The notes: generated by a model from the sequence alone, not told the origin. 64,000 nt of DNA from Actinacidiphila acidipaludis (GCF_019890725.1 NZ_JAINZZ010000007.1:124001-188000); one strand, 5' to 3'; positions 43,928 through 52,317 are shown, counted from the first letter of the stretch. A program made the numbers and translations.

Positions 43928-44356
43928 ATGACCATCCAGTCCGTAGACGTCCTGTACACCGCTGTCGCCACGGCGGAGAACGGCCGCGACGGCCGGGTCG
44001 CCAGCGACGACGGCAAGCTGGACGTCGTCGTCAACCCGCCCAAGGAGCTGGGCGGGAGCGGCGCGGGCACCAACCCGGAGCAGCTCTTCGCGGCCGGCTA
44101 CAGCGCCTGCTTCCAGAGCGCGCTCGGCGTGGTCGCGCGGCGGTCCGGCGCCGACATCACCGGCTCCCGGGTGACCGCGCGCGTCGGCCTGGGCAAGACC
44201 GCCGAGGGCGGCTTCGGCCTCACCGTCGAACTCGCCGTGTCCATACCCGCGGTGGACGCCGCCACGGCCCAGGACCTGGTGGAGAAGGCCCACCAGGTCT
44301 GCCCCTACTCCAACGCCACGCGGGGCAACATCGCGGTCGAGCTGACCGTCGTCTGA
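43928..44356 (+). CDS. ohr: Organic hydroperoxide resistance protein Ohr
   Basis: The 142-residue thiol peroxidase reduces organic and fatty-acid hydroperoxides, using lipoylated proteins as reductant. Both redox cysteines are in place: C61 in QLFAAGYSACFQSAL and C125 in HQVCPYSNATRGN, the classical Ohr (not OsmC) motifs. The opening block VLYTAVATAENGRDG is also typical. AGGAGGA lies about seven bases before the ATG. The upstream 84 bases contain GTCGC-ACGC-GCGAC, a short inverted repeat that might be an operator. No OhrR gene is adjacent; the nearby MarR protein lacks the sensing cysteine. Confidence 0.93.
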   Translation: MTIQSVDVLYTAVATAENGRDGRVASDDGKLDVVVNPPKELGGSGAGTNPEQLFAAGYSACFQSALGVVARRSGADITGSRVTARVGLGKTAEGGFGLTVELAVSIPAVDAATAQDLVEKAHQVCPYSNATRGNIAVELTVV

Positions 44357-44371
44357 GGCGCGGTCCCGTCG

Positions 44372-44412
44372 CGCGTAAGGGCCGCACTCCCAAGGGGCGC
44401 GGTCCTTACGCG
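44372..44412. terminator. Bidirectional terminator between ohr and tetR
   Basis: A 14-bp stem with one G-U pair (CGCGTAAGGGCCGC with GCGGTCCTTACGCG) and a 13-base loop. The TAA stop of tetR lies inside the right arm, so the tetR message ends in the hairpin. Confidence 0.8.
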
Positions 44413-45068
44413 TGTTCGGCCCGCGTCCCGGCCTCCGGTGGCGCTTCCGCGCCTGTTTCGGTGTCCCCGCCCGCCTCCGCGGGCTTAAGCGGCGGGGGTG
44501 CCAGCAGGGCCAGGAAGTCGCGGAAGGCGGCCGGCATGTCGACCGCCGCCGGGTCGAGGAGCCACTGCACCTGCAGTCCGTCGACCACCGCGGCCAGCAG
44601 CGTGGCCGCCCGCTCCGGCGACAGGCCGCCGGGCAGCCGGTCGCCGTACGCGGCCCGCAGCGCCTCCGCCCCGCCGTCGCGCACGCCCGCGTACCGGGCC
44701 CTGAACCAGTCCTGCGCCGGGTGGCCCTCGGTGACGCTGTCGCCGGCCAGCACGGTGAACGCCTGCACGATGCCGGGCCGGGTGGCGTTGTACTCGACGA
44801 GGTTCGCCACCACCTCCAGCGGCCACGCGCGGCCGTGCAGCGCCGCCGAGGCCATGTCCCACTGGTCGCGGGCCTCCAGCACGGCCACCAGGAGTGCCTC
44901 CTTGGTGGGGAAGTAGTGCATCAGGCCCTGCTGGGTGAGCCCGACGCGCTCCGCGACCGCGGCCATCGTCGCGCCCCGGTAGCCGCGTTCGGCGATCACC
45001 TCGGTCGCGGCCTGGATGATCTCCGCGCGCCGTGCCCCGCGTTCTGCTCTGCCTCGGCTCACCGCCAT
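44406..45068 (-). CDS. TetR-family repressor adjacent to GH3 beta-glucosidase
   Basis: This 220-residue TetR/AcrR regulator has an N-terminal helix-turn-helix (EVIAERGYRGATMAAVAERVGLTQQGLMHYFPTK region, residues about 23-57) and a C-terminal ligand domain of the TetR_C_6-like type (FTVLAGDSVTEGHPAQDW, GLQVQWLLDPAAVDM). It ends in a disordered Ala/Glu/Pro tail. It is divergent from a GH3 gene with an ATGGT-A-ACCAT palindrome between them. Regulators with this arrangement commonly repress the glycosidase until a sugar ligand binds. Its stop lies inside the shared terminator with ohr. Confidence 0.87.
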   Translation of the reverse strand: MAVSRGRAERGARRAEIIQAATEVIAERGYRGATMAAVAERVGLTQQGLMHYFPTKEALLVAVLEARDQWDMASAALHGRAWPLEVVANLVEYNATRPGIVQAFTVLAGDSVTEGHPAQDWFRARYAGVRDGGAEALRAAYGDRLPGGLSPERAATLLAAVVDGLQVQWLLDPAAVDMPAAFRDFLALLAPPPLKPAEAGGDTETGAEAPPEAGTRAEHA

Positions 45069-45106
45069 CAGCCCCTTCCCCTGCGCCGACCCTACAAGAT
45101 CACGGA

Positions 45107-45117
45107 ATGGTAACCAT
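45107..45117. promoter_or_regulatory. Candidate TetR operator in the tetR/GH3 divergent region
   Basis: ATGGT-A-ACCAT is a perfect 11-base palindrome with partly symmetric flanks (GGA and TCC). It is centred in the 99-base region between the two divergent starts, where one bound dimer could block both. Confidence 0.55.
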
Positions 45118-45167
45118 CCCTACCGGGCGACAGGCAACCCGCCCGCGCGCGGGCCAGGATGACGGCC

Positions 45168-47732
45168 ATGACACCCGAGACGGCGCAGACACCGCCGGGC
45201 ACCGCGCGGCGCCCGGAAGAGGAACGGGAACGGGCCGTCGAGGCGGCGCTGGCGGCCCTCGACCTCGACGCGAAGACCCGGCTGCTGGCCGGCCAGGACA
45301 TGTGGACGCTGCCCGCGCTCGGCGAGATCGCGCTCGGCTCGCTGGTGATGTCCGACGGCCCGGTCGGCGTCCGCGGCCGCCACTGGACCGACGTCGACCC
45401 CTCCGTCGCCCTGCCCAGTCCGACCGCGCTCGCCGCCACCTGGGACCCGGTCCTGGCCCGCCGGGCCGGCCGGCTGCTCGCGCAGGAGGCGCACCGCAAG
45501 GGCGTCCACGTCCTGCTGGCCCCCACCGTCAACCTGCACCGCAGCCCGCTGGGCGGACGGCACTTCGAGGCGTACAGCGAGGACCCGTACCTGACGGGCG
45601 CGATCGGCACCGGGTACGTGCTCGGCGTCCAGGACGGCGGCGTCGGCGTCACCGTCAAGCACTTCGTCGGCAACGACGCGGAGACCGACCGCTTCACCGT
45701 CGACAACCGCATCCCCGAACGGGCACTGCGCGAGCTGTACCTGGCGCCGTTCGAGGCGATCGTCGCCGACGCCCGGCCGTGGGGCGTGATGGCCGCCTAC
45801 AACGCCGTCAACGGCGCGACGATGACCGAGCACGCCGCGCTGGTGAACGGCGTACTGCGCGGCGAGTGGGGCTTCGACGGCGTGGTGGTCTCCGACTGGT
45901 TCGCGGCCCGCGGCACCGCGGCCGCGCTCCGCGGCGGCCTGGACCTGGCCATGCCGGGTCCGGTGACCGTCTACGGCCCCGCGCTGGCCGCCGCGGTACG
46001 GGCGGGCGAGGTCGAGGAGACGCTGGTCGACGCGGCGGTGCGGAGGGTGCTGCGGCTCGCCGCGCGGGCCGGGCTGCTGGCCGGCACCCCGGCCGCGGTG
46101 GCGGTCGCCGACCGCCCGCCGGGCGTCGACGGCGAGGCGCTGGCCCGGGAGATCGCCGCCACCGCCTGCGTGCTGCTGCGCAACGAGGTGCGCGGGCAGG
46201 CGCCGGTCCTGCCGCTGGACCCGGCCGCGCCGGTCGCGGGCGAGCCGGGCGCGGGGACGGCGGCGGGGGAGCCGCGCGGTGTCGCGCTGATCGGGACCGC
46301 GGCCCGCCACGCGCGGATCCTGGGCGGCGGCTCGGCGCAGGTCTTCCCCGACCACGTCGTCACGCCGCTCGACGGACTGCGTGCCGCCCTGCCGCCGGAG
46401 ATCCCGCTGACCTGGGCGGCAGGCGCCGATCCGAACGAGGAACTGGCCGCCGCCGGGACCGGGTTCACCCTGCGGGCGGTCGCCCGCGACGCGGCGGGCC
46501 GGGAGCTGGGCGGGGAGCCGCTCGCGAGCGGGCAGGTGCTGTGGCTCGGCGACCTGCCCGAGGGCGTCGCCCACGAGGACGTCCACACCGTGGAGGTGTG
46601 CGGCGCGTTCGTCCCGTCGACCGGCGGCGCGCACCGCTTCGGCACCCGGGGCCTCGGCGGTTTCCGCCTCACCGTCGGCGGCACCGTGCTCTTCGACGGC
46701 CTCCAGGCCGACGAGAACAGCGACCCCTTCGAGGCGTTCTTCGGCGTCCCGACCGAACGCGGGACCGTGGACCTGACCGAGGGCAGGGCGGTCGAGGTCA
46801 GCCTGGTGCACACCCTGCCCGGGGACCTGGGACTGCCCGTGGCGGCCGTCGGGTTCGCCCTGCTGCACGGTGAACCGGAGCGGGACCCGGAGGAGTTGCT
46901 CGACGAGGCGGTGGCGGCCGCCCGGGCCGCGCACACGGCGGTGGTGGTGGTCGCCACCACCGAACGCGTCGAGTCCGAGGGCTTCGACCGCACGAGCCTG
47001 CGACTGCCCGGACGGCAGGACGACCTGGTCGCCCGGGTCGCGGCGGTCAACCCCCGCACGGTGGTGGTGGTCAACGCCGGGGCGCCGGTGGAGATGCCGT
47101 GGCGCGAGGAGGTGGCCGCCGTGCTGCTCGCCTGGTTCCCCGGGCAGGAGGGCGGCGCGGCCCTCGCGGACGTGCTGTTCGGGGTCCGCGAGCCCGGCGG
47201 ACGGCTGCCCACCACCTGGCCCGCCCGCCTCGCGGACGCGCCGGTCTCCCGCGTCACGCCCGAGGACGGCCGGCTGGTCTACGACGAGGGCCTGTTCATC
47301 GGCTACCGGGCCTGGGACCGGGGAACGGCGGAACCGGCGTACCCCTTCGGGCACGGCCTCGGCTACACCGACTGGGCCTACGAGTCGCTCGTCGTGGAGC
47401 CGGCGCCGGGCCGCGACGACACGCTCGCCGCCGTCCGGGTGGAGCTGCGGAACACCGGCGCGCGGCACGGCCGGGAGGTCGTGCAGCTCTACCTGCGGCC
47501 CGCGGAGCCGGGCCCGCTGGAGCGGCCGCGCCGCCGGCTCGCCGGGTTCGCGGTGGTCGAGGCGGCGCCCGGCGAGACGGTGGAGGCCCGGATGGCGCTC
47601 CCGGTCCGGGCGGCCCAGTGCTGGGACCCGGAGCGGTCCGGCTGGCGCCTGCTGCCGGGCGGCTACGCGGTGGACGCGGCCCACTCGCTGGCCGACGTCC
47701 GGCTCAGCGCGTCCCTGACCGTCGAGGGCTGA
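45168..47732 (+). CDS. Glycoside hydrolase family 3 beta-glucosidase
   Basis: The 854-residue enzyme releases terminal beta-linked glucose or related sugars. The GH3 N-domain holds VMSDGPVGVRG, the KHFVGNDAETDR block and the nucleophile Asp in GVVVSDWFAARG (about residue 242). A PA14-type domain is inserted in the middle (VEVCGAFVPSTGGAHRFGTR, near 480). The GH3 C-domain and a fibronectin III-like domain (NTGARHGREVVQLYLRP) follow. There is no signal peptide, so it is probably intracellular and acts on imported oligosaccharides. ATG at 45168 is preferred because AGGA lies eight bases upstream; ATG at 45159 is also in frame. Confidence 0.9.
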   Translation: MTPETAQTPPGTARRPEEERERAVEAALAALDLDAKTRLLAGQDMWTLPALGEIALGSLVMSDGPVGVRGRHWTDVDPSVALPSPTALAATWDPVLARRAGRLLAQEAHRKGVHVLLAPTVNLHRSPLGGRHFEAYSEDPYLTGAIGTGYVLGVQDGGVGVTVKHFVGNDAETDRFTVDNRIPERALRELYLAPFEAIVADARPWGVMAAYNAVNGATMTEHAALVNGVLRGEWGFDGVVVSDWFAARGTAAALRGGLDLAMPGPVTVYGPALAAAVRAGEVEETLVDAAVRRVLRLAARAGLLAGTPAAVAVADRPPGVDGEALAREIAATACVLLRNEVRGQAPVLPLDPAAPVAGEPGAGTAAGEPRGVALIGTAARHARILGGGSAQVFPDHVVTPLDGLRAALPPEIPLTWAAGADPNEELAAAGTGFTLRAVARDAAGRELGGEPLASGQVLWLGDLPEGVAHEDVHTVEVCGAFVPSTGGAHRFGTRGLGGFRLTVGGTVLFDGLQADENSDPFEAFFGVPTERGTVDLTEGRAVEVSLVHTLPGDLGLPVAAVGFALLHGEPERDPEELLDEAVAAARAAHTAVVVVATTERVESEGFDRTSLRLPGRQDDLVARVAAVNPRTVVVVNAGAPVEMPWREEVAAVLLAWFPGQEGGAALADVLFGVREPGGRLPTTWPARLADAPVSRVTPEDGRLVYDEGLFIGYRAWDRGTAEPAYPFGHGLGYTDWAYESLVVEPAPGRDDTLAAVRVELRNTGARHGREVVQLYLRPAEPGPLERPRRRLAGFAVVEAAPGETVEARMALPVRAAQCWDPERSGWRLLPGGYAVDAAHSLADVRLSASLTVEG

Positions 47733-47800
47733 GCCGCCCCGGTGCCGGCCCCCTGCTCCGTCCCCGTCCCGGACCCCGCGCTCGTTCCGGCCCCGGCCCC

Positions 47801-47846
47801 GGCCCCGTCCCCGGCCCGGTCGCCGTTCCTGGCCGGGGACGGGGCC
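47801..47846. terminator. Strong bidirectional terminator
   Basis: A perfect 16-bp stem (GGCCCCGTCCCCGGCC with GGCCGGGGACGGGGCC) and 14-base loop lie directly against the stop of the GDSL lipoprotein gene and 69 bases past the GH3 stop. Confidence 0.85.
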
Positions 47847-48779
47847 TCACAGGCTCGCGGCGGCGGCGACGCCGGCGAGGATCCTCGCGAGCTGGGCCTG
47901 CCCGTTCTGGTTGGGGTGGAACCAGTCCCACTTGCTGAGCTCGCCGGTGCCGAACGGGTAGCGGAAGACCGCGCCCCCGTCGAACCGGCAGCGGTCGTAG
48001 TGCTGGCACACCTGGGCGAGCGCGGTGTTGTAGGCGATGACCCGGTTGCGCACCTCGGTCCGCCGGGCCTTGGCGGCCGCGGTCTGCGCGGTGGGGTCCT
48101 CGAGCATGCTCGGGCACAGACCGAGCCGCCACACCTCCCGGCCGATCGCGTTGGTGTGGCCGACCGACCACAGGCGCTCCAGGTCGGGGATGCTCGCCAC
48201 CAGGACCTGGGTGGCCGGCAGCACCCGGTGCAGATAGGCCAGGGTCCCGTTGAAGGCGGTGCGGAAGTCCGCCACCGCGGTCATCTGCCCGGTGCTCGCC
48301 GTGCAGGCGTCGTTGGCGCCGATCAGCACGGTGACCATCGCCGGGCGGTGGGCGGCCGCCGCGCGTGCCTGCGCGGGCAGGTCGGCGACCCGCGCGCCGG
48401 ACCGGGCGAGGTTCCAGCTGCTCGGCCCGGCGGCCAGGCGGGAGCTCAGGCTGTTCACCGCGGCCCTGGTGCCGGTGGCCCAGGACACCTCGGGGCAGTC
48501 CGAGAACGGGTCGCAGGCGTCGAACCCGCGGGTGATGGAGTCGCCGAGCGACGCCACCGAGGCCGGTCGGGTGTTCCACGGCCGCTGCGGGTCCGGCGCG
48601 GCCTTCGGCCCGCTGCCCGGCGCGTCCTCACGCTCCGTGCCCGTGGAATGCGAGATCTGTGCGGTGGGTGTCACCCTCGCGGTGGCGCCGTGGCCGGCCG
48701 CCGGCCGGCCGGTGCTGCATCCACCCAGCAGAAGCGCGGCGACGGCCAAGGCCAGGCCGCCGCGCGGCAGCGTACGCAT
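47847..48779 (-). CDS. SGNH/GDSL-family lipoprotein hydrolase
   Basis: The 310-residue predicted lipoprotein esterase has a signal peptide with lipobox LLLGGC (lipidated Cys about residue 21) and a linker rich in Pro/Gly/Ser. An SGNH hydrolase domain follows with block I SLGDSITRGFD (Ser about 80), the Gly region NLARSGARVAD, block III TVLIGANDACT, and block V DWFHPNQNG with the catalytic Asp/His. It would hydrolyse esters at the cell surface; the substrate is unknown. The ATG follows GGAGGGGAG by about eight bases. It is divergent from the DUF3145 gene across 268 bases containing a large inverted repeat. Confidence 0.88.
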   Translation of the reverse strand: MRTLPRGGLALAVAALLLGGCSTGRPAAGHGATARVTPTAQISHSTGTEREDAPGSGPKAAPDPQRPWNTRPASVASLGDSITRGFDACDPFSDCPEVSWATGTRAAVNSLSSRLAAGPSSWNLARSGARVADLPAQARAAAAHRPAMVTVLIGANDACTASTGQMTAVADFRTAFNGTLAYLHRVLPATQVLVASIPDLERLWSVGHTNAIGREVWRLGLCPSMLEDPTAQTAAAKARRTEVRNRVIAYNTALAQVCQHYDRCRFDGGAVFRYPFGTGELSKWDWFHPNQNGQAQLARILAGVAAAASL

Positions 48780-48870
48780 CCGGTTGCTCCCCTCCGACGA
48801 GTGGGTGACATCTGGTATCAGCCCGACCGTACGTGACGCTCTCCAGGACGCCGCACGGTAGCTTTTTCCC

Positions 48871-48916
48871 TGACACCCGCAGGAACTGACGGGAGATCGG
48901 AGCTTATCGGGTGTCA
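48871..48916. promoter_or_regulatory. Inverted repeat in the upstream region of DUF3145 and lipoprotein genes
   Basis: TGACACCCG (48871-48879) pairs perfectly with CGGGTGTCA (48908-48916) around a 28-base loop. Just downstream, TTGTG-n10-CACAA (48936-48955) is a second inverted repeat overlapping a possible -35 TTGTGA for the DUF3145 gene. The local AT content is much higher than elsewhere. Role unknown. Confidence 0.45.
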
Positions 48917-49047
48917 GAAGGGCTTCTTGTCCTGATTGTGATGAATAGTGCACAATGTTGTAGAACGTCTCATGGTGTCCCGGTTTCATCCGGTTCGGGT
49001 GTGAGGCCGCTGGGGAAGGCGAACCTCGTCCCACACTGGAGGTACCG

Positions 49048-49542
49048 GTGACGACACGTGGTGTTCTGTACGTGCACGCCGCACCGCGCGCGCTGTGCCC
49101 GCACGTCGAGTGGGCCGTCGCGGGCGTCCTCGGCGTGCGCGTGAGCCTCGACTGGATCCGGCAGCCGGCCGCTCCAGGGACCTGGCGTGCCGAGTTCTCC
49201 TGGCAGGGCGAGCCCGGTACCGCCTCGAAGCTCGCCTCCGCGCTGCGCGGCTGGCACATGCTGCGCTTCGAGGTGACCGCGGAACCCTGCTCCACCGCCG
49301 AGGGCGAGCGCTACAGCGCCACCCCCGAGCTGGGCATCTTCCACGCCGTCATCGGCATGCACGGCGACATCCTGATCCCCGAGGACCGGCTGCGCGCCGC
49401 CATGCTGCGGGCCGGCCGCGGTGAGACCGACCTGGAGGCCGAACTCTGCCGTCTGCTGGGCAAGCCCTGGGACGACGAGCTGGAGCCGTTCCGCTACGCC
49501 GGTGAGGGCGCGCCCGTCCGTTGGCTCCATCAGGTGGTCTGA
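49048..49542 (+). CDS. DUF3145 protein, actinobacterial conserved
   Basis: This 164-residue cytoplasmic protein opens with TRGVLYVHAAPRALCPHVEWA and has GWHMLRFEVTAEPC and FRYAGEGAPVRWLHQVV as further conserved blocks. It is the DUF3145 family, widespread in Actinobacteria with no known function. Members frequently sit near the fatty-acid synthase genes, as here (3 kb from fabF). No membrane segment or known catalytic motif is visible. The GTG start is set by GGAGG at 49038-49042, five bases upstream. It appears to be transcribed alone from an AT-rich promoter region. Confidence 0.88.
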   Translation: MTTRGVLYVHAAPRALCPHVEWAVAGVLGVRVSLDWIRQPAAPGTWRAEFSWQGEPGTASKLASALRGWHMLRFEVTAEPCSTAEGERYSATPELGIFHAVIGMHGDILIPEDRLRAAMLRAGRGETDLEAELCRLLGKPWDDELEPFRYAGEGAPVRWLHQVV

Positions 49543-49659
49543 GCGGCACCAGGGTGACGCCGCGTCAGACACGCCGCTGACACCCGTTCAGTCCATTGTC
49601 CGCACCGGCGGGTTGTGCCCCCGGCGCGCTCCGCGGCCGCCCGGGCATAGCCTGCTGGT

Positions 49660-50616
49660 ATGTCCAGTGACTTCTCCGGATCCTCCGGTCCCCTGTCCGT
49701 CGCGGTCCTCGGCACCGGCATCATGGGTGCCGGCATGGCCCGCAACCTCGCCGCCGCCGGGCACGAGGTCCGCGCCTGGAACCGCACCGTCGACCGCGCC
49801 CGGCCGCTGGCCGACGACGGGGTGCGGGTCCTCGCCGACCCCGAGGCCGCCGTCCGCGGCGCCGACGCGGTGATCACCATGCTGCTCGACGGCTCCGCCG
49901 TGCTCGACGTGATGCACCGGGCGGCCGACGGCCTCAAGGAGGGCGCCGTCTGGGTGCAGAGCAGCACCGTCGGCCCGACCGCCCAGGGCGAACTCGCCGC
50001 GCTGGCCCGCGAGCACGGTCTGCTCTTCCTCGACGCGCCGGTGCTCGGCACCCGGCAGGTCGCCGACTCCGGGCAGCTCACCGTGCTCGCGGCCGGCCCC
50101 GATGCCGCCCGTCCGGTCGCCGAGCGCGTCTTCCAGGCCATCGGCAGCCGGACCATCTGGCTGGGCCAGGACGGCACCGAGGGCGCCGCGAGCAGCCTCA
50201 AGCTGGTGCTCAACAGCTGGGTGCTGGCGGTCACCGGCGCGGCCGCGGAGACCATGGCCCTCGCCGAGGCCCTGGGCGTCGACCCGGACCGCTTCTTCGA
50301 GGCGATCGACGGCGGGGCGCTCGACATGCCGTACCTGCGGGCCAAGGCCGCCGCCATCCGATCCGGCGACTACGCGCCCAACTTCACCGTCGAGGGCGCG
50401 TGGAAGGACCTGCGGCTGATCGTGGCCGCGGGGGAGCGCAACGGCGCCCGGATGGACATCGCGCAGGCCGGCGCGGAGCGGTTCCGCCGGGCCTCCGAGC
50501 AGGGCCACGGCGGCGAGGACATGGCGGCCTCGTACTTCGCCAGTTTCGACAAGGGCGCCGGCACGGCCCCATCCGAGCCGGACGGCACGCCCGCCGACGG
50601 GCCGCGGCAGGACTGA
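49660..50616 (+). CDS. NAD(P)-dependent beta-hydroxyacid dehydrogenase family protein
   Basis: The 318-residue dehydrogenase belongs to the 3-hydroxyisobutyrate/glyoxylate reductase group. It has an N-terminal Rossmann fold (VAVLGTGIMGAGMARNLAAAG), the substrate-binding block FLDAPVLGTRQVADSGQLTVL and the catalytic Lys in GAASSLKLVLNSWV (about residue 188). The usual DAPVSGG block is altered to DAPVLGT, so the natural substrate may differ. TAGCCT lies six bases before the ATG with no ribosome site, suggesting leaderless translation. It is convergent with the TetR gene. Confidence 0.88.
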   Translation: MSSDFSGSSGPLSVAVLGTGIMGAGMARNLAAAGHEVRAWNRTVDRARPLADDGVRVLADPEAAVRGADAVITMLLDGSAVLDVMHRAADGLKEGAVWVQSSTVGPTAQGELAALAREHGLLFLDAPVLGTRQVADSGQLTVLAAGPDAARPVAERVFQAIGSRTIWLGQDGTEGAASSLKLVLNSWVLAVTGAAAETMALAEALGVDPDRFFEAIDGGALDMPYLRAKAAAIRSGDYAPNFTVEGAWKDLRLIVAAGERNGARMDIAQAGAERFRRASEQGHGGEDMAASYFASFDKGAGTAPSEPDGTPADGPRQD

Positions 50617-50671
50617 ACCGCGGGGCCCCCGGGCCGCCCCGGGCCGTCCTCGCGGCCGCTGCGGCCCGTGC

Positions 50672-51298
50672 TCAGCCCAGCAGCCGGGCGACCGCGCGGC
50701 GGGTGCGGTCGGGGGCCGTGGGGTCCCCGAAGAGCTGCACGGCGTGGTTGAGGCTCAGGAACGCCCCGTTCAGCTCGAACACCAGCTGCTCCGGGTCGGT
50801 GGCGGCGGGCAGCTCGCCCGCCGCCACCGCCGTCCTGATGTCGGCGAGCAGCCGGTGCCGCCAGGTCCGGTGCAGCCGCGCCACGGCGTCGCGCACCGGC
50901 CCCGGCTCGCGCGCGTCGAACTCCACCGCCGACGTGGTGAACAGGCAGCCGCCCGGGAAGGTGTCCCGCTCGCGGTCCAGGTAGGTCGTCCACGCCTCGC
51001 ACACCGCGCGGAGCCGGGTGAGCCCGGCCGGCAGGTCGCGGGCGGGCTCCCAGACGGCCCGTGAGAACACCGCGGACGCCCGGCGCAGGGCGGCGAGCTG
51101 CAGCTCCTCCTTGGTGCCGAAGTGGCCGAGCAGGCCGGACTTGCTCATGCCCAGCTCCCCGGCCAGACGGCCGATGGTGAGCCCCTCCAGGCCCTCCACG
51201 GAGGCCATCGCCACGCTGCGCTCGATGATCCGCTCGCGGGTGCGGCGCGCCTCCGCGGCGGACTTCCTGGGGCTCATGGCGCCCATGGTAGCGGCCAC
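50672..51298 (-). CDS. TetR-family repressor divergent from orphan KAS III gene
   Basis: The 208-residue regulator has the helix-turn-helix LTIGRLAGELGMSKSGLLGHFGTKEELQ (about residues 40-67) and a C-domain of the TetR_C_16 kind, including the FPGGCLFTTSAVEFDA block. Divergent transcription and the palindrome CGACCG-TT-CGGTCG in the neighbour's promoter make it the probable repressor of that FabH-like gene. The GTG at 51298 is the furthest start; ATG at 51286 or 51277 are plausible and would shorten the protein by four or seven residues. Confidence 0.86.
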   Translation of the reverse strand: MAATMGAMSPRKSAAEARRTRERIIERSVAMASVEGLEGLTIGRLAGELGMSKSGLLGHFGTKEELQLAALRRASAVFSRAVWEPARDLPAGLTRLRAVCEAWTTYLDRERDTFPGGCLFTTSAVEFDAREPGPVRDAVARLHRTWRHRLLADIRTAVAAGELPAATDPEQLVFELNGAFLSLNHAVQLFGDPTAPDRTRRAVARLLG

Positions 51299-51304
51299 GG
51301 CTCT

Positions 51305-51333
51305 TTAGAGTCCGACCGTTCGGTCGCTATAGT
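51305..51333 (+). promoter_or_regulatory. Promoter with embedded TetR operator
   Basis: A -35 region TTAGAG (51305-51310) and -10 TATAGT (51328-51333) are 17 bases apart. The spacer holds CGACCG-TT-CGGTCG (51313-51326), the GACCG-type palindrome that is common for TetR repressors. A dimer bound there would exclude RNA polymerase from the orphan KAS III promoter, and probably affect tetR too. Confidence 0.7.
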
Positions 51334-51366
51334 CGCGGCACGACCCTCTCGACCAAGGAGACCGCC

Positions 51367-52308
51367 GTGCCCGACACCCGTATCGCCGCCCTCGGCCACT
51401 ACCAGCCCGAGCGCGTCCTCACCAACGACGACCTGGCCGCGCTGGTCGACACCAGCGACGCGTGGATCCGGCAGCGCACCGGCATCGCCACCCGCAGGAT
51501 CGCCGCGGACGACGAGACGGTGACCGACATGGCGGCCGCGGCCGGCGGCAAGGCGCTGGCCGCCGCGGGACTGCGGCCCGCGGAGATCGGCCTGCTGATC
51601 GTGGCGACGTCCAGCGCGATGGACCGCTGCCCGAGCATCGCCGCGCAGACCGCCGCCCGGCTGGGCATACCCGCGCCCGCCGCCTTCGACCTCAACAACG
51701 CCTGCGCCGGCTTCACCACCGCGCTGGCCGTCGCCGACCACTCGGTGCGGGCCGGGGCCGCCGGGCACGCCCTGGTCGTCGGCGCGGAGAAGATGTCCGA
51801 CGTCACGGACTGGACCGACCGCACCACCTGTGTGCTGCTCGGGGACGGCGCGGGCGCCGCAGTGGTCTCGCCGTCCGGACGCCCCGGCATCGGACCGGTG
51901 GCGTGGGGCTCGGACCCGGCGCGGGCCGACGCGGTGCGGCTCGCGGGGGCGTGGCAGCCGAGGTTCGCCCAGGAGGGGCAGACGGTCTTCCGCTGGGCGA
52001 CCACGATGCTGGCGCCGCTGGCCGAGGAGGCGTGCCGCAGGGCCGGGATCGCGCCCGCCGAGCTCGGCGGGATCGTCACCCACCAGGCCAACCTGCGGAT
52101 CATCGAGGCCGTGGTGGCGCGGCTGGGCGCCGAGCGGGCGGTCGTGGCCCGCGACGTCGTGGAGTCCGGCAACACCTCGGCGGCCAGCGTGCCGCTCGCC
52201 TTCTCCAAGCTCGTCGAACGCGGCGAGCTGCCCTCCGGGGAGCCGGTCCTGCTGCTCGGCTTCGGCGGCGGCATGTCCTGGGCCGCCCAGGTCGTCACCT
52301 GCCCGTGA
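51367..52308 (+). CDS. 3-oxoacyl-ACP synthase III-like protein, orphan
   Basis: The 313-residue KAS III (FabH-like) thiolase-fold enzyme has the full catalytic triad: Cys in LNNACAGFTTAL (about 115), His in VTHQANLRIIE (about 240) and Asn in VESGNTSAASVP (about 270). It is a second, diverged copy only 1.8 kb from the housekeeping fabH, under its own TetR repressor. It could start branched or unusual fatty acids, or condense an acyl group for a small metabolite. GTG follows AAGGAG by six bases. A strong terminator follows, so it is a single-gene unit. Confidence 0.87.
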   Translation: MPDTRIAALGHYQPERVLTNDDLAALVDTSDAWIRQRTGIATRRIAADDETVTDMAAAAGGKALAAAGLRPAEIGLLIVATSSAMDRCPSIAAQTAARLGIPAPAAFDLNNACAGFTTALAVADHSVRAGAAGHALVVGAEKMSDVTDWTDRTTCVLLGDGAGAAVVSPSGRPGIGPVAWGSDPARADAVRLAGAWQPRFAQEGQTVFRWATTMLAPLAEEACRRAGIAPAELGGIVTHQANLRIIEAVVARLGAERAVVARDVVESGNTSAASVPLAFSKLVERGELPSGEPVLLLGFGGGMSWAAQVVTCP

Positions 52309-52317
52309 GCGGACACG

